Shown: in pieces, positions 1 through 9,662 of the stretch
Position numbering within the stretch: position 1 is the stretch's first letter
Layout: the number at the start of each line of letters is the position of its first letter
Assembly (NCBI RefSeq): GCF_005876855.1
Contig: NZ_QLAE01000006.1
Location: 1-64,000 of the forward strand
Direction: 5' to 3'
Length of the DNA stretch: 64,000 nt
DNA from: Stutzerimonas nosocomialis
Lineage (GTDB): Bacteria > Pseudomonadota > Gammaproteobacteria > Pseudomonadales > Pseudomonadaceae
The notes under the pieces: model-generated
What the model saw: only the letters and a program-made list of their open reading frames with translations
What the model was told of the DNA's origin: nothing
Database searches by the model: none
Position numbers and translations under genes: made by a program

Positions 1-819
1 GTCGCCCAGGCGCAGGGCATCGACCTGCCGGAAGGGCTGGAGATCCTCGACCCGGACCTGATCCGCGAGCGCTACGTGCCGCCGATGGTGGAACTGCGCA
101 AGGGCAAGGGCCTCAATGCCCCCATGGCCAGCGCACAGCTGGAGGACTCGGTGGTGCTGGGCACCATGATGCTGGCCCTGGACGAAGTGGACGGCCTGGT
201 GTCCGGCGCCGTCCACACCACCGCCAACACCATCCGCCCCGCCCTGCAGCTGATCAAGACCGCGCCGGGCTACAAGCTCGTTTCCTCGGTGTTCTTCATG
301 CTGCTGCCCGACCAGGTGGTGGTCTACGGCGACTGCGCGGTCAATCCCGACCCGACTGCCGCCGAACTCGCGGAAATCGCCATTCAGAGCGCCGACTCGG
401 CCGCCGCCTTCGGCATCCCCCCGCGGGTGGCGATGATCAGCTACTCCACCGGCGATTCGGGCAGCGGCGAGGAAGTGGAAAAGGTGCGCGAAGCCACCCG
501 CCTGGCTCGCGAGCTGCGCCCCGACCTCGCCCTCGACGGCCCGCTGCAGTACGACGCCGCCGCCATCGAAAGCGTCGGCCGGCAGAAGGCGCCCAACAGC
601 AAGGTCGCGGGCAACGCCACGGTGTTCATCTTCCCCGACCTCAACACCGGCAACACGACCTACAAGGCCGTGCAGAGAAGCGCCAACGTGATCAGCGTCG
701 GGCCGATGTTGCAGGGCCTGCGCAAGCCGGTGAACGACCTGTCGCGCGGCGCGCTGGTCGATGACATCGTCTTCACCATCGCCCTCACCGCCATCCAGGC
801 CGCCAGCAGCGAAGCCTGA
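1..819 (+). CDS. pta: Phosphate acetyltransferase, C-terminal part (5' end outside window)
   Basis: The reading frame is open from the first base and ends at 819, giving 272 residues of the C-terminal phosphotransacetylase domain. Pta converts acetyl-CoA and phosphate to acetyl phosphate and CoA in the cytoplasm, the first half of the Pta-AckA acetate pathway. Family motifs visible are [48 protein letters not shown] and [16 protein letters not shown] near the C-terminus. In Pseudomonas the full enzyme is about 700 residues with an N-terminal DRTGG-type region, which would lie upstream of the window. A GC-rich inverted repeat follows the stop. Confidence 0.95.
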   Translation, partial: VAQAQGIDLPEGLEILDPDLIRERYVPPMVELRKGKGLNAPMASAQLEDSVVLGTMMLALDEVDGLVSGAVHTTANTIRPALQLIKTAPGYKLVSSVFFMLLPDQVVVYGDCAVNPDPTAAELAEIAIQSADSAAAFGIPPRVAMISYSTGDSGSGEEVEKVREATRLARELRPDLALDGPLQYDAAAIESVGRQKAPNSKVAGNATVFIFPDLNTGNTTYKAVQRSANVISVGPMLQGLRKPVNDLSRGALVDDIVFTIALTAIQAASSEA

Positions 820-821
820 TC

Positions 822-859
822 CCCGCGCGCCATCGTCTCCCGGGGCGGTGGCGCGCGGG
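822..859. terminator. GC-rich inverted repeat after pta
   Basis: An 11-bp perfect stem (CCCGCGCGCCA at 822-832 with TGGCGCGCGGG at 849-859) begins a few bases after the pta stop. There is no T-run after it, so intrinsic termination is only possible, not shown. Confidence 0.35.
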
Positions 860-1001
860 CTGCCCGGCGCCCGCCGCATCTGGCGACGATCTCGGCAATA
901 GCTTGCAGTTCTACCCACAATCGTTACCCTTGGCGCCCAAATAATGACCCAAGCGCCAAACACGGGGCCTTCGCCCTGCGCATTTTTCGAGACATCGCAC
1001 G

Positions 1002-1931
1002 ATGCTGAGCTTTCTGCCCCACGTCCTTCGCGGCGCCCTCGCCGGCCTGTTACTGATCCTCAACACGCTCTTCTGGTGCTGGCCGCTGTTCGCCCTGTCG
1101 CTGCTCAAGCTGGTGCTGCCCTTCCCGCTGGCGCAACGGCCGCTGCGCACCGCCATGCACTGGATCGCCGAGTCCTGGATATCGGTGAACAGCTTCTGGA
1201 TGGATCTGGTGCAGCGCACCCGTTGGGACGTGCAGGGGCTTGAGAAGGTGGACATGAGCCACTCCTACCTGGTCACCAGCAACCACCAGAGCTGGGCCGA
1301 CATCCTGATGCTGCAGTACCAGCTCAACCGGCGCATGCCCATCCTCAAGTTCTTCCTGAAGCAGGAACTGATCTGGGTGCCGGTGATCGGCCTCTGCTGG
1401 TGGGCGCTGGAGTTTCCCTTCATGAAGCGCTTCAGCAAGGAATACCTGGCCAAGCACCCGGAAAAGCGCGGCCAGGACCTGGCCACCACGCGCAAGGCCT
1501 GCGAACGCTACCGGACCAACCCGGTGTCGGTGTTCAACTTCCTGGAAGGCACGCGCTTCACCCCGGCCAAGCACGACGAACAGAATTCGCCGTTCACGCA
1601 TCTGCTCAAGCCCCGCGCGGGCGGCATCGCCTTCGTGCTGGACGCCATGGGCGAGCAGCTGACCGCCATGATCAACATCACCATCCACTATCCGGACGGC
1701 AATCCGAGCTTCTGGGACCTGCTGTGCGGGCGCATACGCCACGTGGTGATGCGCATCGAGACGCTACCGATTCCCGCCGAATTCATCTGCAGGAGCTATG
1801 ACCAGGACGAGCAGTACCGGCTCAGCTTCCAGCAGTGGGTGAACCAGCTCTGGCAGGACAAGGACGCCCAGCTCGAGGCGCTGCACCGGGAATACCCGGG
1901 CTCCGCCCGAAGCCCCTCCGACGACCGCTGA
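1002..1931 (+). CDS. PlsC/YihG-type membrane acyltransferase
   Basis: A 309-residue protein of the 1-acyl-glycerol-3-phosphate acyltransferase superfamily. The HX4D catalytic motif is NHQSWAD (H95, D100), and FLEGTRF (E182-R185) is the acceptor-phosphate binding block. One or two hydrophobic helices in the first 45 residues point to inner-membrane attachment. Length and the LVTSNHQSWADI block resemble E. coli YihG rather than PlsC itself, so the role is probably acyl transfer to a lysophospholipid with a specificity I cannot name. It is on the same strand as pta with a 182-bp gap, and converges with the response-regulator gene downstream. Confidence 0.85.
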   Translation: MLSFLPHVLRGALAGLLLILNTLFWCWPLFALSLLKLVLPFPLAQRPLRTAMHWIAESWISVNSFWMDLVQRTRWDVQGLEKVDMSHSYLVTSNHQSWADILMLQYQLNRRMPILKFFLKQELIWVPVIGLCWWALEFPFMKRFSKEYLAKHPEKRGQDLATTRKACERYRTNPVSVFNFLEGTRFTPAKHDEQNSPFTHLLKPRAGGIAFVLDAMGEQLTAMINITIHYPDGNPSFWDLLCGRIRHVVMRIETLPIPAEFICRSYDQDEQYRLSFQQWVNQLWQDKDAQLEALHREYPGSARSPSDDR

Positions 1932-1961
1932 ACAGGCGAGGCCCTGACGGGCCGCCGCAGC

Positions 1962-4109
1962 TCAATGCGCCCCGGCGCCCACCACCGGCAGGCGGCTCCA
2001 GTCGACCTGCTGCGGAAAGCGGCTGGCCTGCTCGTGGCTGAGCCCGGGCGCGACCAGAAACCCCTGCATCACGTGGCAGTCGTGGGCGATCAGCCAGTCG
2101 CGCTGGGCCATGGTTTCGACGCCCTCGGCAATCACTTCCAGCCCCAGGTTGCGCCCCAGATCGATGATGGTGCTGACCACCGCCGCATCGCGGGGTGAAT
2201 CGAGCATGTTGGACACGAACAGTCGGTCGATCTTCAGCGTATCGAGTTCGAAGTGCCTGAGGTAGGCGAGCGACGAGTAACCGGTGCCGAAGTCGTCGAT
2301 CGCCACCCGGACGCCCAGCTTGCGCAGCTTGCTGAGCTTCTCGCAGCTGAGGTCGAGGTCCTGCATCAGTGTCCCTTCGGTGACTTCCAGCTCCAGCTGC
2401 GAAGGCTTCAGCCGGTAATCGTCGAGCAACCGGCTGAGCGTGTCCAACAGCCCGGCCATGGCGAACTGGACCGGGCTGACGTTGATGCTCAGGACCAGGT
2501 CGTCGCCCAGGCGGGGCAGCCATTCCTGGCACTGGCTCAGGCTCTCGCGCATCACCCACTCGCCCACCCGGTTTATCAGCCGCGTCTCTTCGAGCAGGGG
2601 GATGAACACGCCCGGCATCACCTGCCCGCTGCCGTTGCCATCCCAGCGCAACAGCGCCTCGAAGCCCCGCAGGCGGCCGGTGTCGAGCTGGATCTGCGGC
2701 TGGTAGACCAGGCCGAAATCGTTGCGGTCGATCGCGCTGCGCAGGTTCTCCTCCATGATCAGCCGGGCGTGGGCACGGCCGTTCATTTCCCTGGAGAAGA
2801 AGCGGAACTGCTGGCGCCCGGCACGCTTGGCCTCGTACATCGCCATGTCCGCCGAGCGCAGCAGGTCTTCGACGTTCTGCCCGCAATCGGGGAAGCTGGC
2901 GATGCCGATGCTCGCCCCCAGCGTCACCTCGGTGCCCTCGATGCTGTGGCGCACCGAGATCAGCTCGATGAGCTTTTCCGCGACCTTGGCCGCGTCCTCG
3001 GGATGGTCCAGCGAGTCGAGCAACGCGGTGAATTCGTCGCCGCCCATGCGCGCGAGGATGTCGTAGGGCCGCATGCAGGTTTCCAGCAGGCGCGCCACCT
3101 TGCACAGGATCGCGTCACCCGCCTCGTGCCCCAGCGAGTCGTTGATGCGCTTGAAGCCGTCCAGGTCGATGTAGAGGATCGCCATGCGCTTGCCGTTGCG
3201 ATCGACCCGCGCCAGGGCCGAGTCCAGCGCCTGGTGAAAGCCGCGGCGATTGAGCAGCCCGGTGAGCGAGTCGGTCACCGCCTGGGTCTCGAGCTGCACG
3301 TGGAGGTTGCGCACCACCGACATGTCCAGCGCGATCACCACCATCGAGCGCTGCTGGCGCGGCAGCGGCGAGCAGCTCAGCGCCACCGGGAGCGAGCCGC
3401 CGTTGCCGGTGCGCAGCTGCGCCTCGTGGACGCGATAGGTCGCGCCGCTGCGCCAGTGCAGGTAGAAGTCGGTCTCGCGCCAGGCCTCGGGCATCTCCGG
3501 CGCCTCCAGGTGCGCCAGCAAGGGGGTGCCCTTGAGCGCATCGACGGTGGTGTGCAGCATTTGCGCGATGGCCGGGTTGGCGAAGCTGATGATGCCGTCC
3601 TCGCCGACCACCAGAATCCCCTCGGCGGCATTGTTCAGCACCGAGGCGTTGAATGCGCGGGCGCTGTCGAGCTGCTGGCTGAGCAGCTGCAGGTCGCGAC
3701 GGTTGTGTTCGTGGGCCAGCAGCGTGTTGATCTTGTGCTTGAGAACCTGCGGATCGAACGGCTTGAGGATGAAGTCCACGGCACCGGTGGCGTAGCCGCG
3801 CAGCACCGAATCGCGCGTGTGGGCGATGGCCGAGACGAAGATGATGGGCGTGTAGCGGGTGTGCGGGCTGCCGCGCATCAGCCGCGCCACCTCGAAGCCG
3901 TCCATGCCGGGCATCTGCACGTCGAGCAGGACCAGCTCCACATCCAGTTCGAGCAGCGCCTGCAGCGCCGCCTCGCCGGAATTGACGGTGTGCACCTGCC
4001 AGTCGCCGTCGCCCAGCAGAGCTTCCATCGCAACCAGGTTCGCCTCCCGGTCGTCTACGACCAGCAAGGTGCGGGTGCGGGGCTCCGACTTAAGCTGCGG
4101 GCGCGCCAT
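1962..4109 (-). CDS. Response regulator with PAS, GGDEF and EAL domains (c-di-GMP metabolism)
   Basis: 715 residues. An N-terminal receiver (about 14-130) carries the acidic pair DD at 19-20, phosphoacceptor D63 and K in LKPF near 117. A PAS domain follows (about 150-265). The diguanylate cyclase domain (about 275-435) has an intact GGDEF at 356-360 and an I-site RPYD at 347-350, the right distance upstream for product inhibition. The EAL domain (about 450-705) keeps EALLRW (484-489), EVTEGTLM and DDFGTGYSSLAYL. Both catalytic halves therefore look competent, and the net activity cannot be told from sequence. A strong ribosome site (GGAGG) lies 6 bases before ATG 4109. It follows the hybrid kinase gene at 154 bp on the same strand, so it is probably its phosphorelay output. 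Confidence 0.93.
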   Translation of the reverse strand: MARPQLKSEPRTRTLLVVDDREANLVAMEALLGDGDWQVHTVNSGEAALQALLELDVELVLLDVQMPGMDGFEVARLMRGSPHTRYTPIIFVSAIAHTRDSVLRGYATGAVDFILKPFDPQVLKHKINTLLAHEHNRRDLQLLSQQLDSARAFNASVLNNAAEGILVVGEDGIISFANPAIAQMLHTTVDALKGTPLLAHLEAPEMPEAWRETDFYLHWRSGATYRVHEAQLRTGNGGSLPVALSCSPLPRQQRSMVVIALDMSVVRNLHVQLETQAVTDSLTGLLNRRGFHQALDSALARVDRNGKRMAILYIDLDGFKRINDSLGHEAGDAILCKVARLLETCMRPYDILARMGGDEFTALLDSLDHPEDAAKVAEKLIELISVRHSIEGTEVTLGASIGIASFPDCGQNVEDLLRSADMAMYEAKRAGRQQFRFFSREMNGRAHARLIMEENLRSAIDRNDFGLVYQPQIQLDTGRLRGFEALLRWDGNGSGQVMPGVFIPLLEETRLINRVGEWVMRESLSQCQEWLPRLGDDLVLSINVSPVQFAMAGLLDTLSRLLDDYRLKPSQLELEVTEGTLMQDLDLSCEKLSKLRKLGVRVAIDDFGTGYSSLAYLRHFELDTLKIDRLFVSNMLDSPRDAAVVSTIIDLGRNLGLEVIAEGVETMAQRDWLIAHDCHVMQGFLVAPGLSHEQASRFPQQVDWSRLPVVGAGAH

Positions 4110-4263
4110 GTGCCACCTCCACTGCCATCGAGGGCATGACCAGGGTCAGCACCCCGATCGAGTGCATCGGCCGCAGGGCCGGGCCTGCCTGGAGCAGCCC
4201 CTGTTCGGGCTTGGCGTCCTGCCGCGCGCAGGACCTCAATAATGGGTGCAATCCACCTTCTCC

Positions 4264-7200
4264 TTATTTGTCTGCGGAGCGCGTCACCGCTACACCGAGC
4301 CAATGCTCCAGTCGCTCGGCCAGCTCGCTCTGTGCCACCGGCTTGGGCAGATGATCATCGGCCCCCGCCTCGACGCAGCGCTCCTTGTCTTCCTTCATCG
4401 CATGCGCCGTAAGGGCAATGATAGGCACCTGACAGCCGTGTTCGTTCCTCAACCGACGAATAAGTGTGCGTCCATCGAGCTTCGCCGCGCTCATGTCCAG
4501 CAACACCAGGTCGATGGGCTCGTCATCGAAATAGTCCAGCGCCTCCTCGGCATCGGTGGCCGGCACCACCTGCAAGCCGAGCTCGTCCAGCTGAGCGGTC
4601 ATGGTGTAGATGGTGCGCACGTCGTCATCCACCAGCAGCACGCGCTGCCCCAGGAGCGGCTGCTCCACCGCGCCACGCGAGACCGGGCTGTTGTATTCCT
4701 GCGGCCGGAGCAGCGGTCCGATCTGCTCGATGGCCCGCTCCCTGGACAAGGTCACGCCAGCATACCGCTCGAGCCGGCGAAGTTCTTCGCCGTCGAGCGG
4801 ATGATCGATGCCGAGTACCACGCGCGTCCCGCCCAGGGGCCGCAGGCGGTCCAGCGCGGCGAGCAGGTCCAGTCCGTTCGCGCCGTGGTCGATGACCATC
4901 GCGCTGTAGGACTGCTCGGCATACGCCAGGCGCGCCTCGTCGCTGTTGCGCACGACCGTCACGCTGTAGCCGAGGCGTTCCAGATGGTCCCGCAGCGCCT
5001 GGCGCAGGCTGCGGTCCGTTTCCAGCAGGAGCAGGCGAAGCGGGTTGTGTTTCTGCCGGGCCAGCTCGATGAACAGGCGCTCCAGCTCCGCCCGTGGCAC
5101 CGGCTTGACCAGGTAGCGGCTGTCCTCATCGTGCCAGTCGTGGGGCTGGGGCACGCTGCTGATGACGATCACCGACACGTCATGGTGCCGCTCTTCGCCA
5201 CGCACGCTGGCGAGGACCTGCCAGCCACTGTGATCGGGCAACAGCACATCCAGCACGATGGCGGCGAAGCGATTGTTCTTCAGCGCCTGCTGCGCCTCCT
5301 CGGCGCTGTGGCAGACCAGGCTGTCGAACCCATGGTTGCCGGCCGCCTCGGCCACTTCCCTGGCGAATGCGGCGTCGCTCTCGACGATCAGCACCCGGGG
5401 CCGCTGCTGGGCCACCCGCGGCATCGGTCGGCTTTCGGGGCGCGGCTCGCCCCGGGGTTCGGCCGGGCTGGCCAGGGTCACCGGAATCTGCACGGCGAAG
5501 CAGGAACCCTCTCCCGGCGCGCTGGTGAGCGTCACGCGGCCGTCGAGCACCTCGACCAGCTGCCGGGTGATGGCCAGCCCCAGACCGGTCCCGCCGTAGT
5601 GCCGGCTGATCGAACCGTCGATCTGCTGGAAGGCCTGAAAGATGCGCTCGTGCTGCTCGGCGGGGATGCCGATGCCGGTGTCGCACACGCGGATGCGGAG
5701 CGTCTCGCGGTCCGGCGTCTCGTCCTCGCCCTCGGCGACCCGGTCGACGAGGATCTCCACGCTGCCGCGCTCGGTGAACTTCAGCGCGTTGGACAGCAGG
5801 TTGCGCAGGATCTGCTCCAGGCGGGCGCGGTCGCTGCGTATCGCGGTACATACGCCGGGCTCGATCCGCACGCTGAGCGCCAGCCCTTTCTGCTCGGCCA
5901 TCGGCCGCAGGCTTGCCTCGACCTCGCCGAGCAGGTCCTCGAGGTCGAGCGGTTCGACATCCAACTGCATCCGCCCGGCCTCGATCTTGGCCAGGTCCAG
6001 GACGTCGTTGATCAGCTGAAGCAGGTCGTTGCCGGCCCGGTGCATGATGTCGGCGTGGCGAACCTGCTTCTCGGTCAGGTTGCCCGCCGTGTTCTGCCGC
6101 ATCTGGTCGCTGAGGATCAGGATGCTGTTGAGCGGCGTGCGCAGCTCGTGGGACATGTTGGCGAGGAACTCGGACTTGTAGCGGTTGGCCAGCGCCAGTT
6201 CGTCGGCCTGATCGCGCAGGCGCCGTTCCGCGGCCTTGCGGTGACTGATGTCGATGATCACCGCCTGCACCATCAGCTTGTCGCCGGCGCGCATCGGCGA
6301 CAGCCCGACCTCCAGCGGCAGGGGCCGGCCGTCGGCATGCTGGCCGAACAGCTCGCGGTTGCTGCCCATCCGCCGCGGTTCGGCGTTCTTCATGTAGCCC
6401 TGCAGGAGCTCCCGGTGGGTTTCGCGCAACACATCGGGCAACAGCATCTCGACCGGCTGGCCGAGCAGTTGCTGGCGATCGTAGCCGAACATGGCTTCGG
6501 TCTGCCGATTGACCATCGCGATGATCCCGCGCTCGTCGACCAGCGCCAGCGCGTTGGGCGAGGCCTCCACCACGTTGCGAAAGCGCTCCTCGGCGCTTTT
6601 GCGAGCCTGCAGGTCGACCAGGTTGATCACGTGATGCAGGCCGTCTTCACGGCTCAGCTGGGTCAGGCTGACGGCCACCGGCACCAGCGATCCATCGTCG
6701 CGCTGGGCCTGGAATTCCTCCTGATTGGCCGCCATCGGGCCGGCGCGGCTCTCGTCGATCAGCACGCCGGGAACGTAGCGGCTGACGCGCTCGTCGAGCA
6801 GCCCTTCGATGGACGTGCCAAGCAGGCTCGCCGCGCTCTGGTTGGCGAGCTCGATACGGCCGCGGTCATTGCACAGCAAGGTCGCGACGGGCAGCTTTTC
6901 GATCAGCTGGCGGAACCGCGACTCGCGCTCCTGCAGCTTGAGACTGAGGGCACGACTCTCGCGCAGGGTGCGTTCGCGCAGATAGAGGTAGCTGCCGACC
7001 ATCAGCGAGAACAGCAGGGCCGCCGTCAGCGCGCCGAGGAGGCTGAACGGTTGCCGGTTGCCACGCAGGATGGCTTCGTACTCCGGCGTGCTGGCAACCA
7101 CCAGCTGCCAGCTGCGGCCATACATGTATAGGTTGCGGGTGCGCTTGAACTGCGCGCTTTCTGATACCGGCTGGCGCTCGGTGAGCAGGGCCGCGTCCGG

Positions 7201-7986
7201 GTCGGTCGCATCGTAGAGTTGCAGCTGGAACAGGCCGCTGCGCGAGCCGAGGATGCCCTCGAGCAGGTCGTTCAGCCGAAAGGCGCCATGCAGGGTGCCG
7301 GCAAAGGCGGCCCGGCGCTCGTCGCGGGTGGTGGTGGGTGCATTGGGCAGGTACACCGGCAGGTACAGCAGCACGCCGACCTGCACGTGCTGCTCCGTCT
7401 CCTGCTTCAGCCGCAGCGGCCCGGTCATGACCGGCACACCCTTCTCGCGTGCGTTCTCGATGGCCTCCCGACGGCCCGGCTCGCTGAGCATGTCGTAGCC
7501 GACCACCCTGCGGTTGCGCCAGTCGGTGGGGTGAATGAAGTCGACGACCAGATACTCGTCCCGCTCCCCTTCGGGATACATGCGAAAGCCGGGGCGGCCG
7601 TTGCGGCGGATATCGGCAACGAGCTGGGTCAGTGTCTCGGGGGTGGCATAGCGTGCCAGGCTGACCGCCTGGATACCGGGATAGAGGTCCTGGAGCTGCA
7701 ACTGGTCGGTGGCGCGGGTCCAGTCCTCGGGCGTGACCTCGCCACTGCCTGCGACGAAGCCGGACAAGCCACGCAACACCATCTCGTAGGCGCGCATGCG
7801 CTCCTTGAGGGTGTGCTCGATGTCATTGACGGCGAAGACGAAGCGCCGCTCGTCTTCGGCAGCACTGCGCTTTTCAAGGGCTTGCCATTGCCAGCCGACC
7901 CATCCACACAGCCCCGCCAGCAAGGTCAGGGTGACCAATACAGGCAGCCAGGCTCTACGCGAATGGAAAGCGGGGCGACGATCCAT
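4264..7986 (-). CDS. CHASE-PAS-PAS hybrid sensor histidine kinase with three receiver domains
   Basis: 1240 residues. A membrane helix lies at about 13-31, followed by a periplasmic CHASE domain (GIQAVSLARYATPETL, GYDMLSEPGRREA, PVMTGPLRL) and a second helix near 310-335. Two PAS domains follow, then the dimerisation/phosphoacceptor helix NMSHELRTPLNS with H613, and an ATPase domain (NLLSNALKFT, DTGIGIP, GGTGLGLAI). The C-terminus has three receiver-like modules. The first (VLIVESDAAF, VLDVLLPDHSGW) and third (VLLVDDDVRT, VLLDMSAAKLDG, LPKPV) look usable; the middle one (LLLLETDRSL, VIDHGANGLDLL) is degenerate. Ribosome site GAGGAGG precedes ATG 7986. The signal is unknown; CHASE domains sense small extracellular ligands. 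The downstream GGDEF/EAL regulator suggests c-di-GMP output. Confidence 0.92.
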   Translation of the reverse strand: MDRRPAFHSRRAWLPVLVTLTLLAGLCGWVGWQWQALEKRSAAEDERRFVFAVNDIEHTLKERMRAYEMVLRGLSGFVAGSGEVTPEDWTRATDQLQLQDLYPGIQAVSLARYATPETLTQLVADIRRNGRPGFRMYPEGERDEYLVVDFIHPTDWRNRRVVGYDMLSEPGRREAIENAREKGVPVMTGPLRLKQETEQHVQVGVLLYLPVYLPNAPTTTRDERRAAFAGTLHGAFRLNDLLEGILGSRSGLFQLQLYDATDPDAALLTERQPVSESAQFKRTRNLYMYGRSWQLVVASTPEYEAILRGNRQPFSLLGALTAALLFSLMVGSYLYLRERTLRESRALSLKLQERESRFRQLIEKLPVATLLCNDRGRIELANQSAASLLGTSIEGLLDERVSRYVPGVLIDESRAGPMAANQEEFQAQRDDGSLVPVAVSLTQLSREDGLHHVINLVDLQARKSAEERFRNVVEASPNALALVDERGIIAMVNRQTEAMFGYDRQQLLGQPVEMLLPDVLRETHRELLQGYMKNAEPRRMGSNRELFGQHADGRPLPLEVGLSPMRAGDKLMVQAVIIDISHRKAAERRLRDQADELALANRYKSEFLANMSHELRTPLNSILILSDQMRQNTAGNLTEKQVRHADIMHRAGNDLLQLINDVLDLAKIEAGRMQLDVEPLDLEDLLGEVEASLRPMAEQKGLALSVRIEPGVCTAIRSDRARLEQILRNLLSNALKFTERGSVEILVDRVAEGEDETPDRETLRIRVCDTGIGIPAEQHERIFQAFQQIDGSISRHYGGTGLGLAITRQLVEVLDGRVTLTSAPGEGSCFAVQIPVTLASPAEPRGEPRPESRPMPRVAQQRPRVLIVESDAAFAREVAEAAGNHGFDSLVCHSAEEAQQALKNNRFAAIVLDVLLPDHSGWQVLASVRGEERHHDVSVIVISSVPQPHDWHDEDSRYLVKPVPRAELERLFIELARQKHNPLRLLLLETDRSLRQALRDHLERLGYSVTVVRNSDEARLAYAEQSYSAMVIDHGANGLDLLAALDRLRPLGGTRVVLGIDHPLDGEELRRLERYAGVTLSRERAIEQIGPLLRPQEYNSPVSRGAVEQPLLGQRVLLVDDDVRTIYTMTAQLDELGLQVVPATDAEEALDYFDDEPIDLVLLDMSAAKLDGRTLIRRLRNEHGCQVPIIALTAHAMKEDKERCVEAGADDHLPKPVAQSELAERLEHWLGVAVTRSADK

Positions 7987-8047
7987 CCGACCTCCTCAGC
8001 CACTTGCTGGCGCACTATCAGCATTGTGAGAGTCTTCAGGCGCCCCA

Positions 8048-8076
8048 GAGGTTCCGATCGTTTCGATCAGAACCTC
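8048..8076. repeat. Long interrupted palindrome upstream of the hybrid kinase
   Basis: GAGGTTC-C-GATCG-TTT-CGATC-A-GAACCTC forms a near-perfect dyad of two 13-base arms. It sits 62 bp before the kinase start codon and 61 bp after the stop of the OmpA-like lipoprotein gene. No T-run follows it in the direction of the lipoprotein gene, so an operator or an RNA stem in the kinase leader is as likely as a terminator. Confidence 0.5.
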
Positions 8077-8137
8077 CAAACTTGTCACATTATTGGCGAC
8101 AAAAAACCAGCAAGCAGACGGAGGGAGGTCGCGTGTC

Positions 8138-8794
8138 TTACATCTGGATCAGGTTGATCTCGACACGACGGTTCTGCGCACGGCCCGCCTCGGTGCTGTT
8201 GCTGGCGATCGGCTGGCTCGGACCGGCGCCATAGGCCGAGATGCGGTTGGACGGAATGCCGTTGGACATCAGGTAGGACGCCACGCTCTGCGCGCGACGA
8301 TTGGACAGGTCCTGGTTCAGCTGCGCCGAGCCGGTGCTGTCGGTGTGGCCGACGATGTTCACGCCGTTCTTGTTGAATTCCTTGAACACCAGCACCAGCG
8401 AGTTCAGCGTCGGGTAGAAGCTCGAGGAAATGTCGGAGGAGTTGCTGCCGAAGGTGATGTTGCCCGGCATGATCAGGGTCAGCTGATCGCCGTTGCGCTG
8501 CACCTGCACGCCAGTGCCCTGCAGCGTCTGGCGCAGCTTGGCTTCCTGGGTGTCGACGTAGTAGCCGTAGCCGCCACCGGCGGCGCCGCCGACGGCAGCA
8601 CCGATCAGCGCGCCCTTGGTACGGTCCTTCTTGCTCGAGGTGGCCGCGCCGATGACCGCGCCGCTCACCGCGCCAACGCCGCCATAAATGCCGGCCTTGC
8701 CCGCCTGGGACTCACCGGTGTAGGGATTGGTGGTGCAACCGGCAAGCAGTACGAGGCCTGCAGCCACGGCGGTCAGGTTACCCAGCATCTTCAT
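8138..8794 (-). CDS. OmpA-family lipoprotein (YiaD-like)
   Basis: 218 residues with a lipoprotein signal ending LLAGC (C20), so it is lipidated and most likely anchored in the outer membrane. A glycine-rich segment (GAVIGAATSSKK, GALIGAAVGGAAGGGYGYY) follows. It resembles glycine-zipper regions and may insert in or stack on the membrane. The C-terminal OmpA/Pal domain (about 105-218) has the peptidoglycan-binding block VGHTDSTGSAQLNQDLS and NRRVEINLI. Family members tether the outer membrane to the cell wall. Monocistronic on the minus strand. Confidence 0.92.
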   Translation of the reverse strand: MKMLGNLTAVAAGLVLLAGCTTNPYTGESQAGKAGIYGGVGAVSGAVIGAATSSKKDRTKGALIGAAVGGAAGGGYGYYVDTQEAKLRQTLQGTGVQVQRNGDQLTLIMPGNITFGSNSSDISSSFYPTLNSLVLVFKEFNKNGVNIVGHTDSTGSAQLNQDLSNRRAQSVASYLMSNGIPSNRISAYGAGPSQPIASNSTEAGRAQNRRVEINLIQM

Positions 8795-8937
8795 ATGTAC
8801 TTCCTTCGATCATGTTCGGTTATCAAACTGGCCGCCCCGACGGAGCAGGCTCCTGCAGGGCGCGGCAAGATTAACAAGATGAAGCGCAGCGGAGTGGGAA
8901 CCGGCCATCAGAACGATGATCGGTAGGCACTGCCGGA

Positions 8938-9579
8938 TCAGGCGCGCACGAAGGGGTTTTCCCGCATCTCGTCGCCCAGGCGGGTGTCGGCACCGTGCCC
9001 GGCGACCACCTTCGCGTCCTCGTCCAGCCGGTAAAGACGCTGCCTGATCGAACGCTCCAGGGCAGCCCGGTCGCCGCCCCACAGGTCGGTCCTGCCGACG
9101 CCACGACGAAACAGCGTATCGCCGGCGATCAGCAGCTTCGCCTCGGGAAACCAGAAGCTCATCGAGCCCGGCGTATGTCCGGGCGTGTGCAGCGCAACGC
9201 CACAGCCACAGTCCAGCGCCTGGTCGTCGGCCAACCACTGGTCCGGCGCAGGCACCGGCACGTAGGGCACGCCGAACATCCGGCACTGCATTTCCAGGTT
9301 GTCCCAGAGGAACTGGTCGTCCTTGTGCAGGTGCAAGGTGGCGCCGGTCCGCTCCTTCATCTGGCCGGACGCGAGGAAGTGGTCCAGGTGCGCATGGGTG
9401 TGAACGATGCTTACCAGCTTCAGCCCATGGGCCTCCAGGCGCGACAGGATCAGTTCCGGATCGCCGCCGGGATCGACGACGATGGCCTTCTTGGTCAGCG
9501 GATCACCGATGAGGGTGCAGTTGCACTGCAAAGGCCCGACGGGAAAGGTTTCGCGAATCAGGGAAGCGGAGTTCGACAC
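8938..9579 (-). CDS. Metallo-beta-lactamase-fold hydrolase (glyoxalase II-like, YcbL type)
   Basis: 213 residues. The metal site is HTHAHLDH (H62, H64, D66, H67), with further ligands in HTPGHTPGS, AGDTLF and the late histidine in VVAGHGADT. Length and motif spacing fit the YcbL/GloB-like subgroup, which lacks the extra C-terminal domain of true glyoxalase II. Likely role is hydrolysis of S-lactoylglutathione or a related thioester in the cytoplasm; the exact substrate is not determined by sequence. Transcribed alone, in the same direction as the acyl-CoA ligase upstream. Confidence 0.85.
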   Translation of the reverse strand: MSNSASLIRETFPVGPLQCNCTLIGDPLTKKAIVVDPGGDPELILSRLEAHGLKLVSIVHTHAHLDHFLASGQMKERTGATLHLHKDDQFLWDNLEMQCRMFGVPYVPVPAPDQWLADDQALDCGCGVALHTPGHTPGSMSFWFPEAKLLIAGDTLFRRGVGRTDLWGGDRAALERSIRQRLYRLDEDAKVVAGHGADTRLGDEMRENPFVRA

Positions 9580-9662
9580 GGAGAGCCTCGCTGCGGTGGT
9601 GTCATGCCGCGCAGGTTATCAAAGACCTGGCGCGGCATGCCCGTCGCGACGCTGGCGCAGCC

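Noticed and set aside
4246-7131. A 961-codon plus-strand frame over the hybrid kinase
   Set aside because: Shadow of the kinase gene; the minus-strand product has full domain structure and a good ribosome site.
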